Positions 16,051 to 24,897 of a DNA stretch of 64,000 nt are shown here, in pieces. Made by a program: the position numbers and the translations under genes. The notes below the pieces were generated by a model. It had not been told where the DNA came from and did no database searches. It was given only the letters and a program-made list of their open reading frames with translations. How positions within the stretch are numbered: the stretch's first letter is position 1; each line of letters opens with the position of its first letter. The stretch comes from Halobellus ruber (lineage in GTDB: Archaea; Halobacteriota; Halobacteria; Halobacteriales; Haloferacaceae). The DNA lies in NCBI RefSeq assembly GCF_014212355.1, contig NZ_JACKXD010000002.1, forward strand, positions 124,001 to 188,000. Direction: 5' to 3'.

Positions 16051-16070
16051 GTCCGTTGTTTGAATCGGTA

Positions 16071-16095
16071 GATTATTAATTTAGACCAGTCTAAA
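16071..16095 (+). promoter_or_regulatory. TATA box plus perfect palindromic operator of the dtxR-like gene
   Basis: GATTATTAATTT (16071-16082) is the TATA region. TTTAGAC CA GTCTAAA (16080-16095) is a perfect 7+2+7 inverted repeat overlapping its end and lying 7 bases before the ATG at 16103. A repressor bound here would block TFB/TBP or the start site. The best candidate ligand is the DtxR-type protein itself. Confidence 0.7.
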
Positions 16096-16102
16096 CCCGT
16101 GT

Positions 16103-16804
16103 ATGTTGAGCGACGTGATGGAGGATTACCTGAAGACCATCTATCGGATTCAGGCCCGGTCGGACCCGCCCGTCTCCACTTCGGCGATCGCAGACGCCCT
16201 CGACAAGACACCGGCGTCGGTGACGAGTATGGTCGGGACACTCGAGGATCGCGGACTCGTGACCCACCAGAAGTACAAGGGCGTCGAACTCACCGCCGAG
16301 GGCGAACGGGTCGCCCTCGAGGTTGTGCGGCACCACCGACTTCTGGAGGCGTACCTCGCGGAGCACCTCGACTATTCCTGGAGTGAGGTCCACGACGAGG
16401 CCGACGCCTTAGAACACCACATCAGCGAGGAGTTCGAGCGGCGAGTTGCGGCGGTACTCGACGACCCTGCCGTCGACCCGCACGGGGACCCGATCCCTTC
16501 GGCGGACCTGGCGCCGCCTGACGACGACGAGACGACCCCGCTCTCGACCCGCGAGGTCGGCGACTGCGTCGTGGTCGCCCGCGTCAACGACCGCAACCGT
16601 GAGGATCTGGAGTACCTCAAAGACGCCGGGATTACTCCCGGAACGACGCTTGAAATCGCCGATGTCGCCCCGTTCGGGATGGTGACGGTCCGGGTCGACG
16701 GCGACGCCGAACAGAGCCTTCCGGAGTCCGTGGCGGACTCCATTCGGGTCCGGACGGCGGCCGATCCGACAGCGTGCGGGTGCGGGGAGGTGACCGACGC
16801 GTGA
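16103..16804 (+). CDS. DtxR/MntR-family metal-dependent transcriptional regulator
   Basis: The protein has 233 residues in the usual three-part layout: a winged helix (MEDYLKTIYRIQ, then TSAIADALDKTPASVTSMVG), a dimerisation and metal-binding domain (about 70-135, VRHHRLLEAYLAEHLDYSWSE; HHISEEFERRV) and an SH3-like FeoA domain at the C-terminus (LKDAGITPGTTLEIADVAPF). The last residues TACGCGE add cysteines. Such proteins repress metal-uptake genes when Mn or Fe is bound. A palindrome overlapping the promoter suggests autoregulation. The stop overlaps the start of the Mn-transporter-like gene in GTGA, so this is an operon and Mn sensing is the likely role. Confidence 0.9.
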   Translation: MLSDVMEDYLKTIYRIQARSDPPVSTSAIADALDKTPASVTSMVGTLEDRGLVTHQKYKGVELTAEGERVALEVVRHHRLLEAYLAEHLDYSWSEVHDEADALEHHISEEFERRVAAVLDDPAVDPHGDPIPSADLAPPDDDETTPLSTREVGDCVVVARVNDRNREDLEYLKDAGITPGTTLEIADVAPFGMVTVRVDGDAEQSLPESVADSIRVRTAADPTACGCGEVTDA

Positions 16805-17511
16805 CCACCTACGCCGAGATCCTGGTGATCGCCTTTGCGACCCAATTGGCCGTACTGCCGGGCGAGAAAGTCCAGCTCATCATCTCGGGGCTATCAACCC
16901 GATACGACCCGAAGGTGGTCGTCGCGGCCGCGGGGTCGGCGTTCGCGGGATGGACCGCGGTCGAGATCCTGTTCGGTCGGGCGCTACAGTCCGCGCTTCC
17001 CCCGCTCGCGCTCGACGTGATCACCGCGGGGCTGTTTCTGCTGTTTGCCGCCCTGCTGTACCGGTCGGCACCCGACGGCCCCAGCCTGGCCGACGAGGCG
17101 ACGGCGGCCGAAACCGACGGCGGGTTCGCAGGGGTCGCAGACGTTGAACTCCCGGACCCGATCGAGCAGTACTCCGGTTCCTTCGGCGGATTCCTTCCGA
17201 TCTTCGCGCTGATGGTCACCGGCGAGTTCGGCGATAAGACACAACTCGTCACCATCGGACTCGCGGTACAGTACGGCGCGACCTCCGCAATCTGGGCCGG
17301 CGAGATGCTCGCGATCATCCCGGTCAGCCTCGCGAACGCGTACCTGTTCCACACGTTCGCCCACCGCGTAAATATGCGGAAGGCCCACCTCGCGTCGGCG
17401 GCGCTTTTCGCGTTCTTCGGTGCCGACACCGTGCTGTCGATCACGACTGGCTTCTCGATCTGGGAGACGATCGTCGGCGCGATCAGCGCGGCCGTGGTCG
17501 GGTTAGCGTAA
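16801..17511 (+). CDS. TMEM165/GDT1 (UPF0016)-family manganese/calcium transporter
   Basis: From the GTG at 16801 the product has 236 residues and about six membrane segments. The second family motif is intact (VTGEFGDKTQLVTIGLA). The first, which should also read ExGDK, is LPGEKVQLII, so one half lacks the Asp. A soluble acidic loop (about residues 85-115) separates the two halves. GDT1-family proteins move Mn2+ or Ca2+ out of the cytoplasm in exchange for protons. Overlap of start and preceding stop with the DtxR-like gene implies translational coupling and metal control. Confidence 0.85.
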   Translation: MTTYAEILVIAFATQLAVLPGEKVQLIISGLSTRYDPKVVVAAAGSAFAGWTAVEILFGRALQSALPPLALDVITAGLFLLFAALLYRSAPDGPSLADEATAAETDGGFAGVADVELPDPIEQYSGSFGGFLPIFALMVTGEFGDKTQLVTIGLAVQYGATSAIWAGEMLAIIPVSLANAYLFHTFAHRVNMRKAHLASAALFAFFGADTVLSITTGFSIWETIVGAISAAVVGLA

Positions 17512-17577
17512 CCGCCCCGGACCGGCATCCGATCCGATTCGGTCGTTTTTTGCCGGTCGGATCCTCCCGTTCCACCG

Positions 17578-18324
17578 ATGGCAGCCACGCTCGTGACCCT
17601 CGCCGCCGGCGTCGTCTTCGGTATCGCGCTGGCGGCCCCGCCGGGTCCGATGAACGCCATCATCGCCGAGGAGAGCGTCCTCCGGGGGTGGTTTGCGGGG
17701 TTCAAAGCCGGGCTCGGCGCGATGAGCGCCGACGCCATCTTCTTCGTTCTCGCGGCGCTCGGCGTGGTCGCGTTCGTCGAGCGGTTCCCCCTGCTCCGCG
17801 CGGCGATGATCGGCGTCGGCGGCGTCCTGATGCTGTACTTCGCGTATGACGCCGTCACCGACCTGCAGTCGTCGTTTCGCGGCACCGTCGACGTGGACGC
17901 GGGAGCCGAAGCGACGGGGGGAGCCGGTGCAGGTGCTGACGGCGACGCAGTCGCCGACGTCGCCGCCGGCACGGGCTTCCGGAAGGCGTTCGTACTGGCG
18001 CTGACGAACCCATACCAGATCCTCTTTTGGCTCACGATCGGGGTTGGGCTGCTCCGTGCGGGGACCCTCGACGTCCTCGCTCAGACCCCGTACGTCGGCG
18101 CGTCGCTCGCCGGCGTGCTCGTCGTCGAGACCGGAACCCCAGCGCTCGTTGCGGGCTTTTTCGGCGGGATCGTGGTGTGGATCACGGGGTTCCCGGCGGC
18201 GCTGGTCGGGGCCAACCGCCGGGTCGACGCGTTCGCGCCGGTCGTCGCGGCACTCAGCGCGGTCGTACTCGCTGGGTTCGGTGTCCTCTTCTTGGCGCGG
18301 AGCGCGGGCGTGCTGTTGGGGTGA
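17578..18324 (+). CDS. LysE/RhtB-family exporter
   Basis: The membrane protein has 248 residues with the family's N-terminal signature GIALAAPPGPMNAIIAEESV and six predicted segments. The middle loop is a low-complexity Ala/Gly/Asp stretch (about residues 103-130) longer than in bacterial members. LysE-family proteins export amino acids or similar small molecules; the substrate here is unknown. A T-rich element (CGTTTTTTG) near 17542-17550 lies about 30 bases before the ATG and may be the TATA box. Confidence 0.8.
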   Translation: MAATLVTLAAGVVFGIALAAPPGPMNAIIAEESVLRGWFAGFKAGLGAMSADAIFFVLAALGVVAFVERFPLLRAAMIGVGGVLMLYFAYDAVTDLQSSFRGTVDVDAGAEATGGAGAGADGDAVADVAAGTGFRKAFVLALTNPYQILFWLTIGVGLLRAGTLDVLAQTPYVGASLAGVLVVETGTPALVAGFFGGIVVWITGFPAALVGANRRVDAFAPVVAALSAVVLAGFGVLFLARSAGVLLG

Positions 18325-18372
18325 CGGTCACACAACCGGGAGACCCTTGAGGCCGCCCGCGCAACGCGGGGT

Positions 18373-19419
18373 ATGTTCGAGAAGACGACGTGGATCAAAC
18401 TCCCGCGGAACGTCCTCGTCGGCCACGGCGTCCTCAGAGAGCTTTCGGCGGCGGTCGAGGAGCTCTACCTCTCGGGGCCCCCGCTCGTGGTGACCAGTCC
18501 GACGCCGAACGATCTCGTCGGTGACCGAGTCAGGGAAGGGTTCCCCGACGCCGAGACGGTCGTGATCGAGTCCGCTGGCTTCGACGCGGTCGAGCGTGTC
18601 GCCGACGCCGCCACGGCTGCGGAGTCGGGCTACCTGATCGCGCTCGGCGGCGGGAAGCCGATCGACACCGCGAAGATGGCCTCCGACCGGCTGGGGTGTG
18701 GGTTCGTCTCCGTCCCGACCGCCGCCAGCCACGACGGCATCGTCTCCGGCCGGTCGTCGATCCCGGAGGGCGACACCCGCCACTCGGTCGCCGCCGACCC
18801 GCCGCTCGCGGTCGTTGCCGACACCGAGATCCTGGCGGAGGCGCCGTGGGAGCTCACCACCGCGGGGTGTGCCGACATCATCTCCAACTACACCGCGGTG
18901 AAGGACTGGCAGCTCGCCAACCGGCTGAAGAACGTTGAGTACAGCGAGTACGCCGGCGCGCTCTCACAGATGACCGCGGAGATGCTCGTCGAGTCCTCGG
19001 CGGCGATCAAACCCGGCTTCGAGGAGTCGGCGTGGCTGGTGGCGAAGGCGCTCGTCTCCTCGGGCGTGGCGATGTCGATCGCGGGCTCCTCGCGGCCCGC
19101 CTCGGGCGCGGAGCACCTGATCTCCCACCGGCTCGACCGGCTCGTCCCCGGCGAGGCGCTCCACGGCCACCAGGTCGGCGTCGCCGCCATCGTGACCGAA
19201 TACCTCCACTCCGGCGAGCGCGGCGAGTGGGCGGACATCCGGGACGCCTTAGACGACCTCGACGCCCCCACCACTGCCGACGGGCTGGGGATCGACGACG
19301 ACACCTTCCTCGAGGCGGTCACGACCGCGCATACGATCCGCGACCGGTATACCATCCTCGGCGACGGCGTCAGCGAGGCCGCCGCGATCGAGGCGGCGAC
19401 GTTCACCGGCGTGGTGTAG
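18373..19419 (+). CDS. egsA: sn-glycerol-1-phosphate dehydrogenase
   Basis: This enzyme reduces dihydroxyacetone phosphate to sn-glycerol-1-phosphate with NAD(P)H, the step that sets the stereochemistry of archaeal membrane lipids. The protein is 348 residues, the normal length. The nucleotide-binding LIALGGGKPIDTAKMAS and PTAASHDGIVSG motifs are present. The zinc ligands lie in TTAGCADIISN (Asp), SGAEHLISHRL (His) and EALHGHQVGV (His). The start is the ATG right after CGGGGT. It is alone on its strand with short gaps on both sides and looks fully functional. Confidence 0.93.
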   Translation: MFEKTTWIKLPRNVLVGHGVLRELSAAVEELYLSGPPLVVTSPTPNDLVGDRVREGFPDAETVVIESAGFDAVERVADAATAAESGYLIALGGGKPIDTAKMASDRLGCGFVSVPTAASHDGIVSGRSSIPEGDTRHSVAADPPLAVVADTEILAEAPWELTTAGCADIISNYTAVKDWQLANRLKNVEYSEYAGALSQMTAEMLVESSAAIKPGFEESAWLVAKALVSSGVAMSIAGSSRPASGAEHLISHRLDRLVPGEALHGHQVGVAAIVTEYLHSGERGEWADIRDALDDLDAPTTADGLGIDDDTFLEAVTTAHTIRDRYTILGDGVSEAAAIEAATFTGVV

Positions 19420-19495
19420 TGGCGGCGCGGGGCCGCCCACCCCGCCGGCGACCGCCGATCAGAAGACCGAATACGCCGCGGTTCCGAGCGCGAAT

Positions 19496-20116
19496 ATGGC
19501 AACTGCGAGCGCCGACAGCCCGATCAAGCGCCACCCGCTCGCGGCCGCTACGGTCCTCTCTATTCTGGGCTACGCGGCCGTGATCGGCACGTTCCTCGGC
19601 GTCGTCCCCGCCCGGGTGTTTCCGGACCTCTCGCTCGCCGCAGTCAACCGCCTCGCCGACGCCATCGCCGTCGTGAACGCGATCAACGTCGTCGTGATCG
19701 CCGCGGGGTGGCGGTGGATCCGCCGCGACGAGGTGCGGAAACACGCCGCGGCGATGACCACCTCCTTCGTCCTGATCCTGGTCTTCCTGGTGCTCTATCT
19801 CCTGAAGATCGGCGGCGGCGGCACCAAGGAGTTCGTCGGCCCGACGCTCGCGTACTACCCGTATCTGGCGATGCTTGCGATCCACATCGTGCTCTCGATC
19901 GTCTCGGTGCCGGTGGTGGTGTTCGCGCTGGTGTTGGGGCTCACGCACTCCCCGACCGAACTCCGGACCGCGACCCCCCACCGACGGGTCGGACGGGTGG
20001 CGGCGAGCGCGTGGCTGCTCTCCTTGGCGCTCGGCGTCGTCACCTACCTCCTCCTGAACCACGTCTTCGCGTGGGAGTACGTCGAATCGGCCGCGGCTGC
20101 GCTGCTTCTGGTCTGA
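19496..20116 (+). CDS. DUF420 membrane protein (CtaM-like oxidase assembly)
   Basis: The product has 206 residues with about six membrane helices, including SFVLILVFLVLYLLKIGGGG and IVLSIVSVPVVVFALVLG. The pattern of histidines near membrane ends (LAIHIVLS, LTHSP, LNHVFAWEY) fits DUF420, whose bacterial member CtaM/YozB is needed to assemble haem-copper oxidases. A similar role in a haloarchaeal respiratory oxidase is inference; no oxidase gene lies in the window. Confidence 0.8.
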   Translation: MATASADSPIKRHPLAAATVLSILGYAAVIGTFLGVVPARVFPDLSLAAVNRLADAIAVVNAINVVVIAAGWRWIRRDEVRKHAAAMTTSFVLILVFLVLYLLKIGGGGTKEFVGPTLAYYPYLAMLAIHIVLSIVSVPVVVFALVLGLTHSPTELRTATPHRRVGRVAASAWLLSLALGVVTYLLLNHVFAWEYVESAAAALLLV

Positions 20117-20194
20117 ACCCGCGGACGGGTCGGTGTCGCGGCGTCCCCACCCCGGATGTCGAGGATTTTTGTCGCCGCGTGGAAACTCACGGGT

Positions 20195-21253
20195 ATGCAC
20201 GTCGCGTTCGTCTCGCTGTACCCCGATCAACGCCGCTCCGACGGGGCGACGGCGCGGGCGCGACGGGTCGCTGAGGGCCTGGCGGCCCGCGGCCACGACG
20301 TCTCCTTTCTGTGTGCGAAGTGGTGGGAGGGGCCGCTCGACTCGTTCACACAGGCCGACGTCGACTACGTCGCGGTCACCGAGGGGACGTCGGCGCGGGC
20401 GTTCGCCTCGAAGCTTCCCTTCGCGCTGCGGCGGGTCGGCCCGGACGTGATCCACGCCGCGAACAGCCCGCCGTCGCAGGTCGCGGCCGCCCGGACCGCC
20501 GCGCGGGTCCTCCGGGTTCCGGTGCTCGTCGAGTGGTGGGCGGTCCGGGAGGGCGACACCGACCGGATGATCCGGCGGGCGGCGCGGACCGCCGACCGCG
20601 TGCTCGTGCCCTCGGAGCTGGTGAAGACGGGCGTCCGCGAACGCGGCGCAGCCGGAGAGGACGTCACCGTCGTCCCCGGGTCGATCGACGTCGACCTGGT
20701 GCGCTCTGCCGACGTCGACAACCGCGCGGACCTGGTGTACGCCCGTCGGCTCGACGAACACGCGAACGTCGCGTCGTTCCTGCTCGCCCTGGCGGAGCTT
20801 CGGGACCGCGAGTGGCGGGCCGTCGTCGTCGGCGACGGCCCCGAACGCGAGGCCGCCGTCGAAACCGCCGCGGAGCTCCGGATCGACGACCGCGTCTCCG
20901 TTCTCGGATCGCTTTCCCCCGAGGAGTTCGTCCCGATCCTGAAGGGCGCCCACGTCTTCGCCCAGACCGCGACCGTGGAACCGTTCGCCCGGGAGTTGCT
21001 CTGGGCGCTGGCGTGCGGCTGCGTCGGGGTCGTGGAGTATCAGGCGGCGTCGAGCGCTCACGAACTCGTGGAGAACTGCGACCGGGGCGTGCGGGTGACC
21101 ACCCCCCAGGAACTGGCCGACGAGGTCGTCGCCGCGGCCGGCCACGACCGGGCGTCGTTCAACGGGGCGTTCGCCGGGTACGACCACGACCACGTACTGG
21201 AGACCTACGAGCGGGTGTACGAGGACGAACGGGACGCCTACGGCCTCTTCTGA
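20195..21253 (+). CDS. Glycosyltransferase family 4 protein
   Basis: From the ATG at 20195 the protein has 352 residues. It has the GT-B layout: an N-terminal half with MHVAFVSLYPDQRRSDGATA and a C-terminal half where the donor sugar binds (VVVGDGPEREA, then GAHVFAQTATVEPFARELLW with the conserved Glu region). It probably transfers a sugar to a lipid or glycoprotein glycan. An AT-rich GGATTTTTG at 20163-20171 is about 26 bases before the start, so the message is probably leaderless. Confidence 0.85.
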   Translation: MHVAFVSLYPDQRRSDGATARARRVAEGLAARGHDVSFLCAKWWEGPLDSFTQADVDYVAVTEGTSARAFASKLPFALRRVGPDVIHAANSPPSQVAAARTAARVLRVPVLVEWWAVREGDTDRMIRRAARTADRVLVPSELVKTGVRERGAAGEDVTVVPGSIDVDLVRSADVDNRADLVYARRLDEHANVASFLLALAELRDREWRAVVVGDGPEREAAVETAAELRIDDRVSVLGSLSPEEFVPILKGAHVFAQTATVEPFARELLWALACGCVGVVEYQAASSAHELVENCDRGVRVTTPQELADEVVAAAGHDRASFNGAFAGYDHDHVLETYERVYEDERDAYGLF

Positions 21254-21280
21254 CGATACCGCGGTGGAAACCGAGGGCGA

Positions 21281-21826
21281 CTACTCCTCTTCGAACTCGT
21301 AGTCGCCGCCGTACTTCAGGAAGAAGAAGGCGAGCCCGAGGGTCGCGACCATCGCGAACGTCGCCGCGACGCCGAGGGTCTTCGCGGAATCGGGGACCTC
21401 CGGGAGGTTCGCGGGGGCCTCGGTCTCGATTGACTCGACGACCTCGATGGACCCGACCATCCCGGCGCTCTGGTGGGGCGCACAGTAGTACTCGTAGGTA
21501 CCGAGCGTCTCGAAGGTGTGCTCGTGGGTGAACCCGGAGTTCTCGATGGGTTCGTGGCCCTCCCACCCGGCGCCCTCCGGCTGGCTGTCGACGACGATGT
21601 TGTGGTTGTCCGAGTCCCAGGTGAACGTCACCGTCGTCCCGGGCGTGACCTGCAGGGGCTCGTCGGTGCCGGGCTCGAACACCAGGGAGCCCCCGGGGCC
21701 GACGATCACCTCCTCGCTGCCGCCCTCCTGTGCCGCGGCGGTCCCGGTCGCCCCGGCGGCCGCGGCGGTTCCGGCGGCCGTCGTGAGAAAGGCGCGACGC
21801 GACAGCTTCGCGGTGCCGTTGGTCAT
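21281..21826 (-). CDS. Halocyanin (membrane-anchored blue copper protein)
   Basis: The 181-residue protein has a Tat signal (KLSRRAFLTTAAG), a cupredoxin domain and a C-terminal membrane anchor (about residues 150-171). The copper ligands are readable: His in SDNHNIVVDS, then Cys in YEYYCAPHQSAGM with the following His and Met. Halocyanins carry electrons on the outer face of the membrane. Over the cupredoxin part it is almost identical, in DNA too, to the halocyanin at 33172, which sits in the cytochrome b cluster. It may be the free-standing partner of the same chain. Confidence 0.92.
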   Translation of the reverse strand: MTNGTAKLSRRAFLTTAAGTAAAAGATGTAAAQEGGSEEVIVGPGGSLVFEPGTDEPLQVTPGTTVTFTWDSDNHNIVVDSQPEGAGWEGHEPIENSGFTHEHTFETLGTYEYYCAPHQSAGMVGSIEVVESIETEAPANLPEVPDSAKTLGVAATFAMVATLGLAFFFLKYGGDYEFEEE

Positions 21827-21930
21827 ACTCGGGCGTTGGGAATCCGCTGTAGTGAATACTTTGGTTTGTCGCGTCCGTCGGGACTGACGGTTCCGGAACG
21901 CTTTTGCGGATCCTCCCGCACCTCCCGGCT

Positions 21931-22188
21931 ATGACAGACGTTGAGGCGGAGCTCCGCCAGCAGTTCACCGAGGCGTTCAGTGACGCCGAGTTCCCGGTCA
22001 CGAGCCAGATGGACCTCGTCCCGACGCTCCCGGACGGCCCCCGAACGACGTTCACCGCCGGGGATCGGACGCTGAGCGCGATGGAGCTGGCCTCGAAACT
22101 CGGGGGCCACCAGGACTTCCCGTACCACAGCGTCGAGTCGCTCGTCGACGACGTCATCGAGGGGCTGAAGACCGAGGGCGTGATCTGA
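21931..22188 (+). CDS. MTH865-family small protein
   Basis: From the ATG at 21931 the protein has 85 residues, starting MTDVEAELRQQFTEAF. The pattern SDAEFPVTSQMDLVPTLPDG and DFPYHSVESLVDDVIEGLK matches the MTH865 family, small EF-hand-like helical proteins of unknown role. A CGCTTTTG box at 21899-21906 suits a leaderless transcript. The following gene starts ten bases after the stop, so the two are probably one operon. Confidence 0.75.
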   Translation: MTDVEAELRQQFTEAFSDAEFPVTSQMDLVPTLPDGPRTTFTAGDRTLSAMELASKLGGHQDFPYHSVESLVDDVIEGLKTEGVI

Positions 22189-22198
22189 GGGACCTGCG

Positions 22199-22993
22199 GT
22201 GCGGGGGACGAAACGAACCCTGTGGGAGGCGTGGATCGACCGCAACGTCGACATCGGCGATCCGACACCGCTGTTTGCGACCGAATCGTCCGGGGACTGC
22301 TACTCGAACGACGACGCCGGGCTCCGTGTCGAACTGACGCAGTACGGCCGGACACGGCGACGCCCGGTGCTCCGGCGGAGCGACGCGATGGACCGTCGGC
22401 TTCGGGACGCCATCGACACTGTCGTCGAAGACCACGAGACTCACAGCGGGGAGTACGACGGCCTCCTGTATCTGATGTACGCGGTTGAGGGTTCCCGAGT
22501 CGTCCCGTACTACATCGGAAAGACGGGTACCTTCCGACGGGCCGACGAGGGGCTGAGCGCGAACCTCGACGCCGTCTCCGCGACCGGGGGGAAGTTCGCC
22601 CGATGGGGATACGGGAACGCGTACCACATCGGCGACCTCAGCGCGGCCGTCCTCGCCGACTGCGACGAGGTGGATGCCGCCAACCACGAGGAGCCGAAGG
22701 CGAAATACGAGATGTGGGCAACCCGGCTCTTCGAGCCCGAAACCCGCCGGCTCCGCCGCCCGGTCTACATCTGGATCCGGGCGTGGGATCGCAGCGAAGG
22801 CCCGTATCCGGACACCTACCCCTACCTCGCGGAACTGGAGTACCAGCTCGTCGGGATCGCCTACGAGCTGTTCCCGGAGACGCTTCTGAACACCGAAGGC
22901 GTCCCGAACAACCCCACGGCATACGCCCGGATGCGCGGGTGGATCGACGACGGGCGGACGTCCCTCGACGACTTCGGGGGATCCGTCGAGTAG
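22199..22993 (+). CDS. GIY-YIG-like putative nuclease
   Basis: The product has 264 residues. LLYLMYAVEGSRVVPYYIGK followed by TGTFRRADEG resembles the GIY-YIG core (two aromatic strands, then GKT...R). RWGYGNAYHIGD and a later Glu (ELEYQLVGIAYELFPETLLN) would fit the rest of the fold. I am not sure it is catalytic, and it has long extra segments on both sides. The GTG start at 22199 has GAGGG nine bases upstream and follows the MTH865 gene by ten bases. It would act on DNA or RNA. Confidence 0.6.
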   Translation: MRGTKRTLWEAWIDRNVDIGDPTPLFATESSGDCYSNDDAGLRVELTQYGRTRRRPVLRRSDAMDRRLRDAIDTVVEDHETHSGEYDGLLYLMYAVEGSRVVPYYIGKTGTFRRADEGLSANLDAVSATGGKFARWGYGNAYHIGDLSAAVLADCDEVDAANHEEPKAKYEMWATRLFEPETRRLRRPVYIWIRAWDRSEGPYPDTYPYLAELEYQLVGIAYELFPETLLNTEGVPNNPTAYARMRGWIDDGRTSLDDFGGSVE

Positions 22994-23035
22994 ACCCACC
23001 CGAACGCTTTCACCGCTGCCCGTCGTGCCGGAGGT

Positions 23036-24838
23036 ATGGCCCACGACATCGAACGCTATCTCAACGTCCGGAGCGCCCACAGTGCCTCGTTCGGCCCCAA
23101 CGGCGACCGACTCGGGTTCCTGCTCGATTCCACCGGGGTGCCGCAGGTGTGGAGCCTCACCGACCCCGGCGGGTGGCCCGAGCAACACACCGTCTTCGAG
23201 GAGCGGGTGACCTTCGCCTCGTGGTCGCCGGAGCGGGCGGAGTTCGTCTTCGGGATGGACGAGGGCGGCAACGAGCGGGCGCAACTCCACCGCTACGACC
23301 TGGCGTCCGGCGCGGTCGCGAACCTCACCGCGACCCCGGAGGCGAAACACCGCTGGGGCGGGTGGAGCCACGACGGCGACCGCGTTGCGTTCACCTCGAA
23401 CCGCCGCGACCGGTCGGTGTTCGACGTGTACGTCCAGGATCGCGACGGCGTCGGCGACGACGCCGAACTGGTCTTCGAGGGCGACGGCTGGCTGACGGCC
23501 GGCGGGTTCTCGCCCGACGACTCCGCGCTCATCGTTTCGGAGGCGTACTCGAACGTCGACCAGGACGTGTACGTCCTCGATATCGAAAGCGGCGAACTCA
23601 CCCACCTCACGCCACACGAGGGGACGGTCCGGTTTCGGAGCGCCGAATGGGGGCCGGACGGGGAGTCCGTCTACCTCGTCTCCGACCGCGACAGCGACAC
23701 TCTGGACCTCTGGCGCGTCGACGTCGCCGACGGGACCTTCTCCCCGATCGCCTCGGACCCCGACTGGGAGATCGACGGCGTTGCGGTCGACGACGAGTCC
23801 GGCCGGATCGTCTACAGTACGAACGTCGACGGGTACACCGAACTGACGGTCGGCGACCTCGACGGCGACACGATCGACCCGCTCCCGGACCCCGACCTCC
23901 CGCGGGGGGTCGCGGGCGGGGTCGCCTTCGACCCGACCGGGGAGCGCTTCGCGGTGACCGTCACGCGACGCGGGAGCCCAGCCAACGTGTGCGTCGTCGA
24001 GGCCGACACGGGGATCGCGGAGCGGTGGACCCACGCCTCGACCGCGGGGATCCCCCCGGAGAGCTTCGTCGAGCCCGAACTCGTCCACTATCCCACCTTC
24101 GACGGCCGGGAGATTCCGGCGTTCTTCTCGCTGCCCGACGACGACACCGGGGCGGGCGAGACGCCGGTGATCGTCGACATCCACGGCGGGCCGGAGTCCC
24201 AGCGGCGGCCCGCCTTCGCCGCGGTCACGCAGTACTTCCTGGCGAACGGATACGCCGTCTTCGAGCCCAACGTCCGCGGCTCAGCGGGGTACGGCAAGGC
24301 CTACAGCCACCTCGACGACGTCGAAAAGCGGATGGACGCGGTCGCCGACATCGAGGCCGGCGTGGAGTGGCTGTGGGACCACCCGGCGGTCGACGACGAC
24401 CGGATCGTCGCGATGGGCGGCTCCTACGGCGGGTTCGTGGTTCTCGCGGCGATGACGGAGTATCCCGACCTGTGGGCCGCCGGCATCGACATCGTCGGCA
24501 TCGCCAACTTCGTGACGTTCCTCGAAAACACCGGGGAGTGGCGGCGCGAACTCCGGGAGGCCGAGTACGGGTCCCTGGAGGAGGACCGGGAACTGCTCGA
24601 ATCCATCTCGCCGCTCAACAACGTCGAGCGGATCTCGGCGCCGCTTTTCGTCCTCCACGGCGCGAACGACCCCCGGGTCCCGGTTTCGGAAGCCAGACGG
24701 CTCGTCGAGGCCGCGAGCGACCACGTCCCCGTCCGCGAGCTCGTCTTCGAGGACGAGGGCCACGGCCTCTCTAAACTGGAGAACCGGGTCGAAGCCTACA
24801 GCGCGATCGTGGCCTTCCTGGACGAACACGTCGCATAG
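23036..24838 (+). CDS. S9-family serine peptidase (acylaminoacyl/prolyl oligopeptidase type)
   Basis: The 600-residue protein has an N-terminal beta-propeller (about 1-345, repeated WSPERAEFVFG, WSHDGDRVAFTS, FSPDDSALIVS, WGPDGESVYLVS) and a C-terminal alpha/beta hydrolase. The catalytic Ser lies in MGGSYGGFV, the Asp in HGANDPRVP and the His in EDEGHGLSK. VDIHGGPESQ and ANGYAVFEPNVRGSAGYG are typical of the family. It probably cleaves short peptides in the cytoplasm, since no signal peptide is present. A CGCTTTC box near 23006 suits a leaderless start. Confidence 0.92.
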   Translation: MAHDIERYLNVRSAHSASFGPNGDRLGFLLDSTGVPQVWSLTDPGGWPEQHTVFEERVTFASWSPERAEFVFGMDEGGNERAQLHRYDLASGAVANLTATPEAKHRWGGWSHDGDRVAFTSNRRDRSVFDVYVQDRDGVGDDAELVFEGDGWLTAGGFSPDDSALIVSEAYSNVDQDVYVLDIESGELTHLTPHEGTVRFRSAEWGPDGESVYLVSDRDSDTLDLWRVDVADGTFSPIASDPDWEIDGVAVDDESGRIVYSTNVDGYTELTVGDLDGDTIDPLPDPDLPRGVAGGVAFDPTGERFAVTVTRRGSPANVCVVEADTGIAERWTHASTAGIPPESFVEPELVHYPTFDGREIPAFFSLPDDDTGAGETPVIVDIHGGPESQRRPAFAAVTQYFLANGYAVFEPNVRGSAGYGKAYSHLDDVEKRMDAVADIEAGVEWLWDHPAVDDDRIVAMGGSYGGFVVLAAMTEYPDLWAAGIDIVGIANFVTFLENTGEWRRELREAEYGSLEEDRELLESISPLNNVERISAPLFVLHGANDPRVPVSEARRLVEAASDHVPVRELVFEDEGHGLSKLENRVEAYSAIVAFLDEHVA

Positions 24839-24897
24839 CCCGTCGGAACTCTCAGTTGACCGAACCTTTTAGGTTGGTGACGAGCCACATCCGGCAC

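Noticed and set aside
19403-21193. A long minus-strand ORF of 596 codons
   Set aside because: It lies opposite the DUF420 and glycosyltransferase genes and has the Arg/Pro/Gly-rich composition of an antisense shadow in GC-rich DNA.
22154-24774. Long ORFs of 676 and 723 codons in other frames of the S9 peptidase region
   Set aside because: Both mirror the peptidase reading frame, lack any domain pattern and have no promoter; the S9 protein is well supported.
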